A stretch of 64,000 nucleotides of DNA from Sphaerochaetaceae bacterium (GCA_024699225.1 JAILPZ010000009.1:1-64000); one strand, 5' to 3'. Shown: positions 48,477 through 59,126, counted from the stretch's first letter. Notes: generated from the letters alone by a model not told the origin. Numbers and translations: made by a program.

Positions 48477-49854
48477 AACCCTTTACGAAAGTCAGGACTA
48501 CAATCTTGATATCAAGCCAGGGAGTCCAGTTTCTAATATAGTAAAGATCAAAGTCAATCCTTTTTTCAAGTGATGTGTTTCCCCTGAAACCATTAACCTG
48601 AGCCCAGCCTGAAATTCCGGCCTTAACTCTGTGTCTCATATTGTATCCTGGTATTTCTTTCTCAAACTGTTCAACAAGTTCCGGTCTTTCGGGTCTCGGA
48701 CCTATAAGGCTCATGGTTCCCATAAGTACGTTGAAGAACTGAGGAATCTCATCAAGACTTGTCTTTCTGAGAATTCTTCCAACCTTTGTTATTCTCGGAT
48801 CGTTTTCTTCTGTCCAGTGTGCTCCACCCTGCTCCGGCATATCAATTCTCATGCTGCGGAACTTAAGCATATTGAAAACAGCACCGTCACGTGTTACACG
48901 CTCCTGTTTGAAGAGAACCGGTCCCTTTGAAGTAATTTTTATGAGAATGGCAATAACAATATAGAAAGGTGAAAGAAGAATAATTCCAAACAGGGAAGAA
49001 ATAATATCAAAAGTTCTCTTTATAAATCTCTTACCAAATGTGAAATCATGACAGTTAACCTCAAGAAGAGGAATGTAATGGAAGTCAGAAATAGTTGTCC
49101 CGACATAGGACTTGGGAAGGTCCGGGAGGAAGTATACCTGCTGCTCAAAGAGCTCAAGAGCTTCCTTTCTGATTTCCGCCTTCATCTCAGAATTCTCATC
49201 ATCGTAGGCAATAACAACAACGTCTGCCTTAGCCTTAGCTACAGCATCTGCAAGATTCCTGGCTTTTATGCTCTTTATTCCCTTAACATCATTTCCAAGA
49301 TACTGGGCTACAACTCTCAGTCTTCCGGCTTCTGATGCAGTAAGGGTAGCATTATAGTAATCAATTATATTCTTGCCAGTTCCTACAAGAAGAACATTTG
49401 CCTTGAACTCTCCTGCCTTAATGTGGGAGGCAAAAACGCAGTTACATATATATCTGCCAATATCAAGGAAGCAGAAAGACATGCCTCCAAACATAACAAG
49501 ATGAACACGGCTTATTTTAAGGTTGAAACAGAAGTAATAGAAAATAACAAAGGTAACAAACAGAGATACGCTTGTCTTTACCAGTGCTCCGGTCTCAACT
49601 CTCCAGTTACTTGTCATATTAGGCTCATAGAGCTTGTACACATAGTTAAAGAAGATGGTGGCAATAAGAGCGAGAAGTGAAAGTACAGAGAAAAGGAGGG
49701 TTGATGTCTCATCCCCCTCTCCATCAAGAAACACAAAGAATCTCAAATAATATGATGAAAACCAGGCCAGCAGCACCATCAGAGAATCAGAAACCAAACG
49801 AGTTGCAAACTGAAATCTGCCGAAGCGGTCGGCCACAGTCCTTCTAGCTGTCAT
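48454..49854 (-). CDS. Polyprenyl glycosylphosphotransferase (WcaJ-like initiating sugar transferase)
   Basis: KRTFDIISSLFGIILLSPFYIVIAILIKI, PRPERPELVEQFE, RHRVKAGISGWAQVNG. Confidence 0.93.
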   Translation of the reverse strand: MTARRTVADRFGRFQFATRLVSDSLMVLLAWFSSYYLRFFVFLDGEGDETSTLLFSVLSLLALIATIFFNYVYKLYEPNMTSNWRVETGALVKTSVSLFVTFVIFYYFCFNLKISRVHLVMFGGMSFCFLDIGRYICNCVFASHIKAGEFKANVLLVGTGKNIIDYYNATLTASEAGRLRVVAQYLGNDVKGIKSIKARNLADAVAKAKADVVVIAYDDENSEMKAEIRKEALELFEQQVYFLPDLPKSYVGTTISDFHYIPLLEVNCHDFTFGKRFIKRTFDIISSLFGIILLSPFYIVIAILIKITSKGPVLFKQERVTRDGAVFNMLKFRSMRIDMPEQGGAHWTEENDPRITKVGRILRKTSLDEIPQFFNVLMGTMSLIGPRPERPELVEQFEKEIPGYNMRHRVKAGISGWAQVNGFRGNTSLEKRIDFDLYYIRNWTPWLDIKIVVLTFVKGFVNKNAY

Positions 49855-49857
49855 GTC

Positions 49858-51660
49858 TTAAAGATACACCTTTATTCCAATATTTGCCATAGCCAGCACT
49901 TCTGGAGTATTCCAGTCTCCAAATGTGACGCTGCCAAGATTATACTTGCCATCGTTGAATCTTGTATCACCATCTCTATAAAGATTGTCAATAGTATAAT
50001 CTCTGGTCCACTCTATCTTTCCGGTAATTCCCAATGTAAGTGTTAAAGGAATACCACTGAATTTATAATCAGCATCTGCATCAACAATCAGAGTGTTCTT
50101 CCAGATGTACTTCCATGGCTTCTTATACTCATATTCTTCAGCATGGTCATAATTTATTGATGTAAATATATCTGTACCGTTAGTTGTATTTACAGCATAC
50201 TGAGCGCTTCTCATCTGGTCTCTGAGAGTTACATTAAGATCAATTTTCCTGTTAAGAGCCACATCATAGGCCATCTTCAGCTCAATTGTATCGGGATCAA
50301 CCGGGTAGAAAATATTCTTTCCGCCACTGACATAACTTGTCTCATAGTCAACATCACCCCACGGGTTTACGTCAGATTCTACTGTATAATGTGCGCCGTA
50401 GAATGGCGGGATATATGTTGCCTGGAAAGAAAGGACACTGAAGTTTCCGAGCTTTCCGTCAACTGAAATACCTGCCTGGAAGGCAAAGATATGTCTTGGG
50501 TCTGTAATAAAATGCTTTATATTGATGGAACTGATTTCATCTACAGAGATTGCAGCATAAATCTTTCCCATACCCTTTACTGTATAGGCAACATCTGCAC
50601 CGAAGATCATGTTGTCATAATTACCTGTCTCGTTCTGAAGAATCTGTACAATCCCGAAAGGAGCCAGATAGCCAAGTTCAAAACGCTTTCTCCAGATATT
50701 ACTTTCATAAAGGCCAATATCCAGATTGCCGAAGGTAAGATCTATTCTGTGGATGCTGAAATTATTGTCATATTCAGCTTCCTGATACCCTTCATCATCT
50801 GCCCAGTCTATTCCGGCATAAGTTTTCATCATAAGAGACGCAGCTGAGGCGTGGAGAACAGAGTACTCAAACCAGTCAAACGGAGTTACGTTAACCTCAA
50901 AACCTGACATGGCTGCTGTTGTGCTTGCAAGATCAAGGTTGTTGTCAGCCGGACCCCAGTCTCTTGAAACTGTTCCGAATCTTAAGCTGAGCTTGCCGTC
51001 AAGAAGAGAAGATGCAATCTCTGGATATGCACCTACGCCGTAGATAATGTGTGAATCACTGCTTATATCCCATGCATCATCACGCGGGAGTTCCCAGTAG
51101 TTTGCCCTGGCAAAGAACGGAGTGTCATGGAAAAGATAGGCATCTGTATTAACCTTCATTACTTCCAGACCGAGATTTGCATTTACAGAGACAGCATTAA
51201 AAAGGTCCCCTTTCAGAGCAAAGGTAAAGACGTTTCTTGAATCAAGTATTTTCCCGTCATCAACCTTGTAACCTACTCTGTTATTTGATGAAAAAGTTAC
51301 ACCGGCGTAGAGGTTTGAATCCCCTTTTTCGTACTTATAGTAGCCGTTCTTAAGCACGTCCATAAATGAGTTTGTATCACTTTCGCCGTATCTTGAGGCA
51401 AGGCGTGCAAGAGTAGCATCTATAACACCAATTTCTTCAGAATTAAGGAGGCCCGAGACTTTGATTTCTGTAAGAAGATTTTTAACCTGGGTATATGTAT
51501 ACGGTTTTACAGAACTTGGATTCTCTATAATCCCCCTGTATGAAGCATTCTCTATGATTCTGTAACATGGATCATCAACAGAAACTGAAAGATACTTTGC
51601 ACCAAATGCAGAAGAACATACTGCAAGAACAATCAATAAAACTGTAAAAAACTTTTTCAT
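49858..51660 (-). CDS. Wzi-like capsule assembly / outer-membrane beta-barrel protein
   Basis: Signal peptide, GTVSRDWGPADNNLDLASTTAAMSGF, beta-rich C-terminus. Confidence 0.7.
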   Translation of the reverse strand: MKKFFTVLLIVLAVCSSAFGAKYLSVSVDDPCYRIIENASYRGIIENPSSVKPYTYTQVKNLLTEIKVSGLLNSEEIGVIDATLARLASRYGESDTNSFMDVLKNGYYKYEKGDSNLYAGVTFSSNNRVGYKVDDGKILDSRNVFTFALKGDLFNAVSVNANLGLEVMKVNTDAYLFHDTPFFARANYWELPRDDAWDISSDSHIIYGVGAYPEIASSLLDGKLSLRFGTVSRDWGPADNNLDLASTTAAMSGFEVNVTPFDWFEYSVLHASAASLMMKTYAGIDWADDEGYQEAEYDNNFSIHRIDLTFGNLDIGLYESNIWRKRFELGYLAPFGIVQILQNETGNYDNMIFGADVAYTVKGMGKIYAAISVDEISSINIKHFITDPRHIFAFQAGISVDGKLGNFSVLSFQATYIPPFYGAHYTVESDVNPWGDVDYETSYVSGGKNIFYPVDPDTIELKMAYDVALNRKIDLNVTLRDQMRSAQYAVNTTNGTDIFTSINYDHAEEYEYKKPWKYIWKNTLIVDADADYKFSGIPLTLTLGITGKIEWTRDYTIDNLYRDGDTRFNDGKYNLGSVTFGDWNTPEVLAMANIGIKVYL

Positions 51661-51796
51661 AAAATCTCCGGCTTGACGGGTGAACTTTCTTTTCAAATGC
51701 CCGTATAGGCATAATTTTTTATTATATTAGCACTAATACAAGTGGAGGGAAAGTACTAAATCTACTTAATATAGTGGATATTGAAAGATTTCTAAG

Positions 51797-52870
51797 TTAT
51801 TTTATGTTTTCAAGATAGGTTTCAACTATAATTGAACGGTCAAAGCACTTCTCTACGAGAGAACGTCCTGCAAGACCCATTGCACGCCGCCTTTCATAAT
51901 CAAGGCTGACAAAATCAGAAATTACCGAGCAAAGGTTATCTGTATCCTTTTCCCTGCAGTACAGACCGTTAACCTGGTCCTTAATTATCTCACGGCATCC
52001 GGTGCGGTCGGTACATATGGCAGGACGCCCTGTGGCGCAAGCCTCAAGAAGGACATTACTCATGCCTTCCGGGTGATAGGTCGGAAGAACAAGGCAGCTG
52101 CACTTTTTAAGAACTTCCCTGCTGTCTCCAACCATTCCCAGATAATCAAGTTTTCCTTCTGATACCAGGCTGTTAACAAGAGGGGCAAACTCATCATCAC
52201 ATTTTCCGGCAGCTACAAAGCACAACTTGTCACCTGCAAGCCTTTTGGCAGCTTCAAGGAACTCTCTTATTCCCTTGGCCTCAGTAAGTCGTCCTATAAA
52301 GGCAAAAACAGTCTTGTTTCCCTGAGGATATTCCTGAAGAGCGTACTTTGAAAGATTAATTCCGGATCCGGGGACAATTATGCCCTTATTAATCCTTATA
52401 TTATTCTTCTTAAAGAAATTAAGATTATCTTCATTCTGGAACAGGACACACTTTGCATGAGGCATGACAAGGCGGTGAAGAGCAAGAAGTACGGTTCTGA
52501 GCCTTCCTTCTTTCTCAAGTTCTCCAAGACCCGTAATCATGGGAATCCAGGGAATACCGGAATTTTTCAGGCAGAGTCCGCCATAGAGGTTCATCTTGAT
52601 TGTAAAGCTTAAAACAAAATCGGGTTTTGCCCTTCTGATTATCCCGCGATAGGTCTTAATCAGCTTAAGCTCCTCAAGTGGATTCTTTCCCTTACCATTA
52701 AAAGGAACATTTATAAAGGAGCATGTTTTCTCTATCTCTTTTCTCTTATCACTGTCGTCGTCCTCACAAACTACGGTAACGCAGTCTCCCCTGCTGACCA
52801 ATGCATCGATCAGTTCCTTACGGAAGTTGTAGGTATAGGACATGAGGTTTGAAAGAATAAGAACGTGCAA
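51797..52870 (-). CDS. Glycosyltransferase family 4/1
   Basis: TTG start with AAGGAG SD; FAFIGRLTEAKGIREFLEAA, PTYHPEGMSNVLLEACATGRP. Confidence 0.9.
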   Translation of the reverse strand: MHVLILSNLMSYTYNFRKELIDALVSRGDCVTVVCEDDDSDKRKEIEKTCSFINVPFNGKGKNPLEELKLIKTYRGIIRRAKPDFVLSFTIKMNLYGGLCLKNSGIPWIPMITGLGELEKEGRLRTVLLALHRLVMPHAKCVLFQNEDNLNFFKKNNIRINKGIIVPGSGINLSKYALQEYPQGNKTVFAFIGRLTEAKGIREFLEAAKRLAGDKLCFVAAGKCDDEFAPLVNSLVSEGKLDYLGMVGDSREVLKKCSCLVLPTYHPEGMSNVLLEACATGRPAICTDRTGCREIIKDQVNGLYCREKDTDNLCSVISDFVSLDYERRRAMGLAGRSLVEKCFDRSIIVETYLENIK

Positions 52871-52950
52871 GACGGAACTCCTTTTGCCCAAGTATAGCAC
52901 GTATAAAAGAAAAACTGCCATGCTTTAATAAAACACGGCAGCTTTCTTAA

Positions 52951-53322
52951 TTAATATCTTTTTTTGTTTTTCTCGTCTTCTGTTTTGCAGTGCATGCAAA
53001 GAAGAGCATACGGAACGGCTCTGAGCCTTTCTTCGGGAATCTTTTTTCCGCACTGTGCACAGTAACCGTATTTTCCGTTACGTACACGACTAAGTGCCTG
53101 TTCTACAGCTTTAAGTCTATTTGCATCTATCTGACTTACAGCTTCCATCTTCTTAGTAGCCATGTCATCTGTAGCAAGATCAATACTGTCCTTGATTCCC
53201 ATAGCTCCCACTACATCACGGAAATCATTATCGGTCTTACTTATCTTGCTCTTAATGACGGCCTGCATTTCAACGAGCTTCTGCTCCATCTCCTTCTCAA
53301 AAGGGGACATCTCGTAACTCAT
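52951..53322 (-). CDS. DksA/TraR-family zinc-finger protein
   Basis: YGYCAQCGKKIPEERLRAVPYALLCMHCK. Confidence 0.9.
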   Translation of the reverse strand: MSYEMSPFEKEMEQKLVEMQAVIKSKISKTDNDFRDVVGAMGIKDSIDLATDDMATKKMEAVSQIDANRLKAVEQALSRVRNGKYGYCAQCGKKIPEERLRAVPYALLCMHCKTEDEKNKKRY

Positions 53323-53463
53323 AGGCAGCCTCCAGACCAGCTTATGTTTCTAGAGTGAATATGCTTCATAAAAAGTCAATCGTCAAGCAAAAAATATGAT
53401 AATTTTAGAAAAAGTAGAAAGCCAAAAAATGAGAGAGAACGTTATTATATATAGTAACAGAAA

Positions 53464-54621
53464 TTACTGATTCTTGTTTTTTGGAGAAACGTCTTCACCC
53501 GGCATAAAAACATCTGAGTAATTTGATGAAGAGACTATAGAATCCCTGCTCCTTGTCTTATACCGTTTTTTAAACGAAGAACCACTGGAAAGAAGTATGG
53601 CTATTCCCTTTGTTGTTTCCATATTGGCAAAGATAATTTCAATAATGCTCAAAAGAGGAACAGCAAGGAACATTCCCACCACACCCCATATGTAGCCGAA
53701 AATTGAAAGAGAAACAAGGATAATAAACGGGCTGAGGTTCATATTGTTTCCCTGAAGACGCGGGTCAATAATATTACCGAGAATCATCTGAGTTCCAACT
53801 GCTCCGATTGCTGCTATAAGTACAGGTGTCCAATCCGGGGCATACTGCAAAACAGCCATGAAGATTACCATGACGGAAATAATTATGCTTCCGAATGTAG
53901 GAATGAAGTTCAAAACAAAGGCCAGAACGCCCCAGATTATGGCAAAGTCAAGTTTTGCAAGCATTGCAGTCAGGTAAAAAAGAATACCGGTTGCCACGCT
54001 GATTACAGTTTTAAGTCCAAGATACTTTGAAACCTGTTTTACAATTCTGTCCAGTACAGAGGCAACCTTGGACTGCTTGTCCGGTCTGCTTATCTGAATA
54101 ATTTTTGAAATGAGGGTTGATCTTTCAAGAAGAAGGAAAACAGTAAGGAGGAAGGTGACAGACACATCTCCGACAATACTGATGGCTGATGATGAAAGAG
54201 ATCTGAGTCCGGGCATGAGAACACCACCCATCCAGTCTATACTCAGGTTATCAAACAGTGAATAATCATCAGGCAGCTCCACCCATCTGGAAACAAACTT
54301 CAGAAGCAGGGACTCAATTTCATCAAGACGTGAATAATAATTAGGAAGCGTCTTAACAAGAATATCTACTGTATAAAATATGAACCAGACGGCAGCAGCA
54401 AGAACGATAAGAATCATAAACGCCGCAAAGAACGTGGACAGGAAAGAAGGTAACCCTGCTTTTTCCAGCGCAGTTGCAACAGGAAAAACCATGAAGAACA
54501 GAAAAATGGCAAGAACTATCTTAACAGAAACTTCACCGGTGAGCTTAAGGGAAGCCACTACAACAAAGACTGCAAGCACAATAAGGAGGTTTCTTATCTG
54601 TTTAAGATATTTATTTTCCAT
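53464..54621 (-). CDS. AI-2E family transporter
   Basis: Eight TM-like layout; FIPTFGSII, GNIIDPRLQGNNMNLSPFII. Confidence 0.88.
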   Translation of the reverse strand: MENKYLKQIRNLLIVLAVFVVVASLKLTGEVSVKIVLAIFLFFMVFPVATALEKAGLPSFLSTFFAAFMILIVLAAAVWFIFYTVDILVKTLPNYYSRLDEIESLLLKFVSRWVELPDDYSLFDNLSIDWMGGVLMPGLRSLSSSAISIVGDVSVTFLLTVFLLLERSTLISKIIQISRPDKQSKVASVLDRIVKQVSKYLGLKTVISVATGILFYLTAMLAKLDFAIIWGVLAFVLNFIPTFGSIIISVMVIFMAVLQYAPDWTPVLIAAIGAVGTQMILGNIIDPRLQGNNMNLSPFIILVSLSIFGYIWGVVGMFLAVPLLSIIEIIFANMETTKGIAILLSSGSSFKKRYKTRSRDSIVSSSNYSDVFMPGEDVSPKNKNQ

Positions 54622-54678
54622 AAAATAGATAATATAACAGTTGAGACTCACTGGCAATAATCTGTTATAATCTCTGCC

Positions 54679-55422
54679 ATGTTAAAAACAGATAAAACAA
54701 CAAATCTTGACAGAATTGAGATAGTTCTTGTTGAAACACAGGATGGTGCAAACATTGGCAGTGCATGCAGAGCCATGAAGGCAATGGGTATTACGCACCT
54801 TACTCTTGTTACCGACAAAATATACGATGAGAACAGGGTTAAAACTCTTGCCCTTCACGCCTTTGACATTTATGAAAACAGAAAGGAATTTAAAACCCTC
54901 AGAGAAGCTCTGGACGGAACAGTTATGTCATTTGCCACAACAAGAAGGCACGGAAAAGACAGAAAAACAAGTTTCATCCTCCCTGAGGAGCTTGCTCAGA
55001 TAATAAACTCAACCGGAGAAGGAAGAATAGCCGTTGTTTTCGGCTGTGAGGCTTACGGTCTTTCAGATGAGCAGGTCCACGAGTGTTCAAGAGCCGTAAC
55101 CATTCCTACAAGTGACCTCTTCCCTTCTTTGAACCTGGCCCAGGCAGTTCAGGTAATCTGTTATGTTCTCTATCAGAACCTGAAAAAATATCCTAACCAG
55201 GGACATGCAGTTGGGATGGAAAGAGCCGTAAAAGCTTCTGAGAAGTGCATACAGGCCCTGGACAGTTTCGGATATTTCAAAAGTCCGGATGAAAAAAACT
55301 ATACAAGAGACTTTCTCAGAGACCACATCTCAAGAGCATCCATGACAGAAAGCGAAGTTGCAAGATTTGAGAAGATATTTGTAAAGTCAGGTGCAATTAT
55401 TGCCCATAAGGATGAAAAATGA
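54679..55422 (+). CDS. trmJ: TrmH/TrmJ-family RNA methyltransferase
   Basis: LVETQDGANIGSACRAMKAMG, VFGCEAYGLSDEQV, LNLAQAVQVICY. Confidence 0.85.
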   Translation: MLKTDKTTNLDRIEIVLVETQDGANIGSACRAMKAMGITHLTLVTDKIYDENRVKTLALHAFDIYENRKEFKTLREALDGTVMSFATTRRHGKDRKTSFILPEELAQIINSTGEGRIAVVFGCEAYGLSDEQVHECSRAVTIPTSDLFPSLNLAQAVQVICYVLYQNLKKYPNQGHAVGMERAVKASEKCIQALDSFGYFKSPDEKNYTRDFLRDHISRASMTESEVARFEKIFVKSGAIIAHKDEK

Positions 55423-55555
55423 TTCTTATAAAAAAGATAAGGATCTTCTCAAGACCCTTGCCATGGCCCGTGCTGAGAAGAACGGCAGACCCAACATCAT
55501 CCTGATTTCAGCTGAAGAGTTTAAGGCCTACAGTATTGAGGAAAGCCGTCAGTAG
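55412..55555 (+). CDS. Small conserved-looking protein, 47 aa, overlapping trmJ stop
   Basis: ORF MKNDSYKKDKDLLKTLAMARAEKNGRPNIILISAEEFKAYSIEESRQ*, overlaps trmJ 3' end by 11 nt; not in the ORF track. Confidence 0.5.
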   Translation: MKNDSYKKDKDLLKTLAMARAEKNGRPNIILISAEEFKAYSIEESRQ

Positions 55556-55599
55556 AAGGAAAAGAACGGTGGAAACAAAGGAAAAGGAAACAGAACTAA

Positions 55600-56508
55600 T
55601 TAAACGAACAGTTTCAGTTTCTTTCCCAGAACAGGCCAGATCCCAAGGCACCAGAGTCCTGCAAGGAAATACCTTAACTGGGCTGTAACAGGATTATAGT
55701 AACCTGCCTTCAAAAGAAGAGTTTTTGCAACGGGAAGGAAGAACAGTACTCCCAGAAATCCCAGAACATATCTGGCTGTCTTTCTTCCCCAGCAGCCCTC
55801 TTCAATCTGAAAATCAGAAGTGTGCATCTCAAGAACATAACCGAGTGAAAAACCTCCGACAATAGCAAGACTCTTTGACAGGTCACTGAGCAGAATTTCC
55901 TCATATTTCCCGCTGTTTAACATAAGACCTGTAACTAAAGCCGCAACAGAACCTGCTGTACCCAGAGCAAGAAGAACCTTTGTCGTCAGACTCCTGTTCT
56001 CAAGCATCTTCATGACCGGATTCATAACTACAAACACAAAGAAAGAACCAACAAGAAGACCGCCGGCAACATCTATGGGCCAGTGTACACAGAGATACAG
56101 ACGTGAAAAACCTACAAGGGCAATTATAAGAGCGCAGATGATGGAAAGCCCTCTCTTTTTATAGACATAGGCTATACTTCCGAAAGTTGCAGTAACTCCT
56201 GTTGTATGACCGCTTGGAAATGAATAGCCTGTGGCATTTGCATCCCTCTGAGTTCCTATTTCAGAGAGAACCTGCCATGGTCGCGGAGACCTTACAAGCG
56301 CCTTAATGATATTTGTTGTGGCATTTGCAAAAACAAGGGTAAAACCAATTAAAAAACCCTTCTTCTTATCCATACACCAGAAAATTAAAAGGATAAATAC
56401 AAGGTGCATGGTTCCAAGTCCCAGATAGCTTATAAAAGAAAAAACAGTATCAGCTACCGGGTTGAAAATGCTGTTAAAGAAAATCATTATGCTATGTTGA
56501 ATGTTCAT
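55600..56508 (-). CDS. PAP2 superfamily phosphatase
   Basis: KALVRSPRPW, SFPSGHTTG, SRLYLCVHWPIDVAGG. Confidence 0.93.
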   Translation of the reverse strand: MNIQHSIMIFFNSIFNPVADTVFSFISYLGLGTMHLVFILLIFWCMDKKKGFLIGFTLVFANATTNIIKALVRSPRPWQVLSEIGTQRDANATGYSFPSGHTTGVTATFGSIAYVYKKRGLSIICALIIALVGFSRLYLCVHWPIDVAGGLLVGSFFVFVVMNPVMKMLENRSLTTKVLLALGTAGSVAALVTGLMLNSGKYEEILLSDLSKSLAIVGGFSLGYVLEMHTSDFQIEEGCWGRKTARYVLGFLGVLFFLPVAKTLLLKAGYYNPVTAQLRYFLAGLWCLGIWPVLGKKLKLFV

Positions 56509-56594
56509 GTGCCATCTCCACTTTTTTTAAGAATTGTATCAGACGTGTTGACAAAAACAAATGGATAATGTAATTTCATAACTGCGTAAAGCAA

Positions 56595-56668
56595 GGGATC
56601 TTGGTGAAGCTGGTTATCACGCCACCCTGTCACGGTGGAGGCCACGGGTTCGAGCCCCGTAGATCTCG
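56595..56668 (+). tRNA. tRNA-Asp (GTC)
   Basis: GGGATCT/AGATCTC acceptor; CCACC-CTGTCAC-GGTGG anticodon arm; TTCGAGC T-loop. Confidence 0.93.
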
Positions 56669-56675
56669 TAGATTT

Positions 56676-56710
56676 AACCCTTATAAGCATCTGTCTTATA
56701 AGGGTTTTTT
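56676..56710 (+). terminator. Intrinsic terminator after tRNA-Asp
   Basis: AACCCTTATAAG-CATCTGT-CTTATAAGGGTT + T-run. Confidence 0.85.
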
Positions 56711-56711
56711 A

Positions 56712-57410
56712 TTATGGAACCAGGATCTGCCAGAGAATAGTAATCGGGACAATCAGAATAACGCTCAGCACAGCATTCATAGGCTTTGCCTTTGACAGAC
56801 CGAACATGCGGACAGCTCCCATGAGGGTGAGCATACCGCCTGTGGCTATAAAGTTTGCATAAACTACGTCATTCATATACGGCATAAGAAGCTGAGCTGA
56901 AAAATAGAATAAAGAAAGGCTTAGGAGACTTGTGCCTCCTGCTATTGCAGCAACAGGTCCCAGTGTAGTTCCGAACATAAGGGAAGTAATGAAGTCACAG
57001 ACGGCCCTTCCCATAAGAAGGGAAGAATCTCCCGTCATGGATTCAGTCATGGATCCCATTATGCCGCCTCCTCCGAATCCCATCAGGACTATAAGGACTG
57101 AAAGACTGCTTACGTCAAAATTCTGAGGACCCCTGAAGACCTTTCCCGTGAGCCTTAGAATGGTTGAATTGACATGCCCGTCAATATTCAGGGCGCTGCC
57201 TATGCAGTAGCTTGACACCACTGCGAGCATTACAGCACCGAGAATTTCCATTTTAGGAATCATATAAAGAGCAATTCCCATGGCCATTATACTGACCACG
57301 CTGTTCATTTCTTTTTTGAAATTATCTGTAAGATGGCGGCCTATAAGCCCACCGGAAAGACCTCCGAGGGTAATGGCCGCCACATCAGTAAAAAGACCTA
57401 CAGGTACCAA
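56712..57410 (-). CDS. DUF554-family membrane protein
   Basis: DVAAITLGGLSGGLIGRHL, multi-TM Gly-rich. Confidence 0.75.
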   Translation of the reverse strand: MVPVGLFTDVAAITLGGLSGGLIGRHLTDNFKKEMNSVVSIMAMGIALYMIPKMEILGAVMLAVVSSYCIGSALNIDGHVNSTILRLTGKVFRGPQNFDVSSLSVLIVLMGFGGGGIMGSMTESMTGDSSLLMGRAVCDFITSLMFGTTLGPVAAIAGGTSLLSLSLFYFSAQLLMPYMNDVVYANFIATGGMLTLMGAVRMFGLSKAKPMNAVLSVILIVPITILWQILVP

Positions 57411-58097
57411 TCAGCTGAATTCCTTAAGTCCTTCAATTGCATAGAGTCTTACAGGACATGAATCAAGACCCTTGATGTACATGGGTGCAAAGCTCACAAA
57501 GAAGGTATCACTCTTCAGCTGGTCAAGGTTCTTTACAACCTCCAGGAAGGTAATGTTCTTTGCCATACAGACATCATGGAAAGGTTTTACGTCTTCGTTA
57601 CAGTTTTCAATGGAAACACCGTCACCGAAACCAACACACTTTACTCCGTGGTCTACCATCCACTGTGCAGTCTCTCCGTTGACAAGAAGTCTCTTGTCTT
57701 CCGGTCCGTTTGTCTTCGGTGTAAAAGGAGCAAGCTTGTAAACTGAATCAAGAATAAGAATATCTCCGGGTTTTACCTTCTTTCCAAGAGCTTCATCAAG
57801 GTCCTTTGCACTGATGTGTGACAGAGGCTTGAGGTTCTTGAATTCGTAGTAGACTCCTCTGCCCATGAATGAGGTAAGTGGAAGGTCTGCCACACTTGCT
57901 CCATCTTCAAAATGATGATACGGACACTCACAATGGGTTCCCAAATGTGTCATGATATCAACATTTGTGTGGAAATCAGGGATTGCTCCGCCTGTATTGA
58001 ATCTGTCCAGCTTACATCTTCTTGTCTCTGTTGCCGGATCGATATACTTTGTAAGATCAATGACTCTGAGGCCATTAAGTTCATAAACACACTGCAT
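57411..58097 (-). CDS. Cyclase / kynurenine formamidase-like family protein
   Basis: VIDLTKYIDP, HLGTHCECPYHHF motif. Confidence 0.85.
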   Translation of the reverse strand: MQCVYELNGLRVIDLTKYIDPATETRRCKLDRFNTGGAIPDFHTNVDIMTHLGTHCECPYHHFEDGASVADLPLTSFMGRGVYYEFKNLKPLSHISAKDLDEALGKKVKPGDILILDSVYKLAPFTPKTNGPEDKRLLVNGETAQWMVDHGVKCVGFGDGVSIENCNEDVKPFHDVCMAKNITFLEVVKNLDQLKSDTFFVSFAPMYIKGLDSCPVRLYAIEGLKEFS

Positions 58098-58110
58098 CTG
58101 CTGCTTCTCC

Positions 58111-59034
58111 TTATTTCTGTGTTTTGTTTTTATTTTCAAGAGCATGTATTGATTTCACCAGCATCTCATGGAAAGGAACAGGGATTCCCTGTTCATGAGC
58201 TGCCTCAACAACACTGCCGCTGATTGTATCAACTTCAGATCTTCTGCCATCCCTGATGTCAGCATAGATTGAGGTAAGTCCGTTCGGTGCATTAATACAT
58301 ACGGTATCAACATCTTTGTATACCTCCTCAACATCAAAGCCAAGGCCAAGAGAATTGGCGACGTTAACTGCCTCAATGCACAGTTGCTTCATAAGATAGT
58401 TTGCATTTTCATCAGAATGAATGAATCCCAGAGGAACCTGGAAAAGAGCAGTCAGAGCTGAAGCAGATGTATTTGTAAACATCTTTTTCCAGACTGACTT
58501 CTGTACATTTGATTCTGTTTTGCATTCAAATCCGGATTCAGTAAATACAGAAGCAATTTTTTCCAGCTCTGCATTAACGCCGTCAAGCAGTCCTATGCAG
58601 GTAATTCCGCTTCCTCCGTGGTTTATTGTTCCCGGCTTTACCAGTGAGCTGTTATGCTGGGTTGAGCCGATTATTACGTGTTTTCTGTCTGCAAATTTCA
58701 GAAGTTTGCTTTCATGCCCTGCTCCGTTCTGAAGTGTCATGAGATAGGTATCAGGACCAATTATGTTTTTATTGCTTTCCAGTGCAGAAACCGAAAACAT
58801 GGATTTTACAAAAAGAACTACAAGATCCTGCTTGGGCATTCCTTTTGTATTTGACAACGCCATGGGTCTGTATACCGAAGAACTGCCGTCTTTCTCGTTA
58901 ATGGTAACTCCATCTCTGTTGATGGTTTCAATTGTTACCGGGTTTACATCAACTACCGACACATCATTACAACGGGAAAGATATCCGCTGAAAAGGGAAC
59001 CCATGGCCCCCGCTCCAAGAACTGTAATCCTCAT
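58111..59034 (-). CDS. 2-dehydropantoate 2-reductase (ApbA/PanE family)
   Basis: ITVLGAGAMGSLFSGYLS, TLQNGAGHE, VWKKMFTN. Confidence 0.88.
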   Translation of the reverse strand: MRITVLGAGAMGSLFSGYLSRCNDVSVVDVNPVTIETINRDGVTINEKDGSSSVYRPMALSNTKGMPKQDLVVLFVKSMFSVSALESNKNIIGPDTYLMTLQNGAGHESKLLKFADRKHVIIGSTQHNSSLVKPGTINHGGSGITCIGLLDGVNAELEKIASVFTESGFECKTESNVQKSVWKKMFTNTSASALTALFQVPLGFIHSDENANYLMKQLCIEAVNVANSLGLGFDVEEVYKDVDTVCINAPNGLTSIYADIRDGRRSEVDTISGSVVEAAHEQGIPVPFHEMLVKSIHALENKNKTQK

Positions 59035-59126
59035 TCTCTCTCCTAATAAATTGACAGTTTCTAGTATATCTTCTTTTATTTAAAACACAAGCAAACTATA
59101 ATGATAAATATATGGAGGAAACCGAC

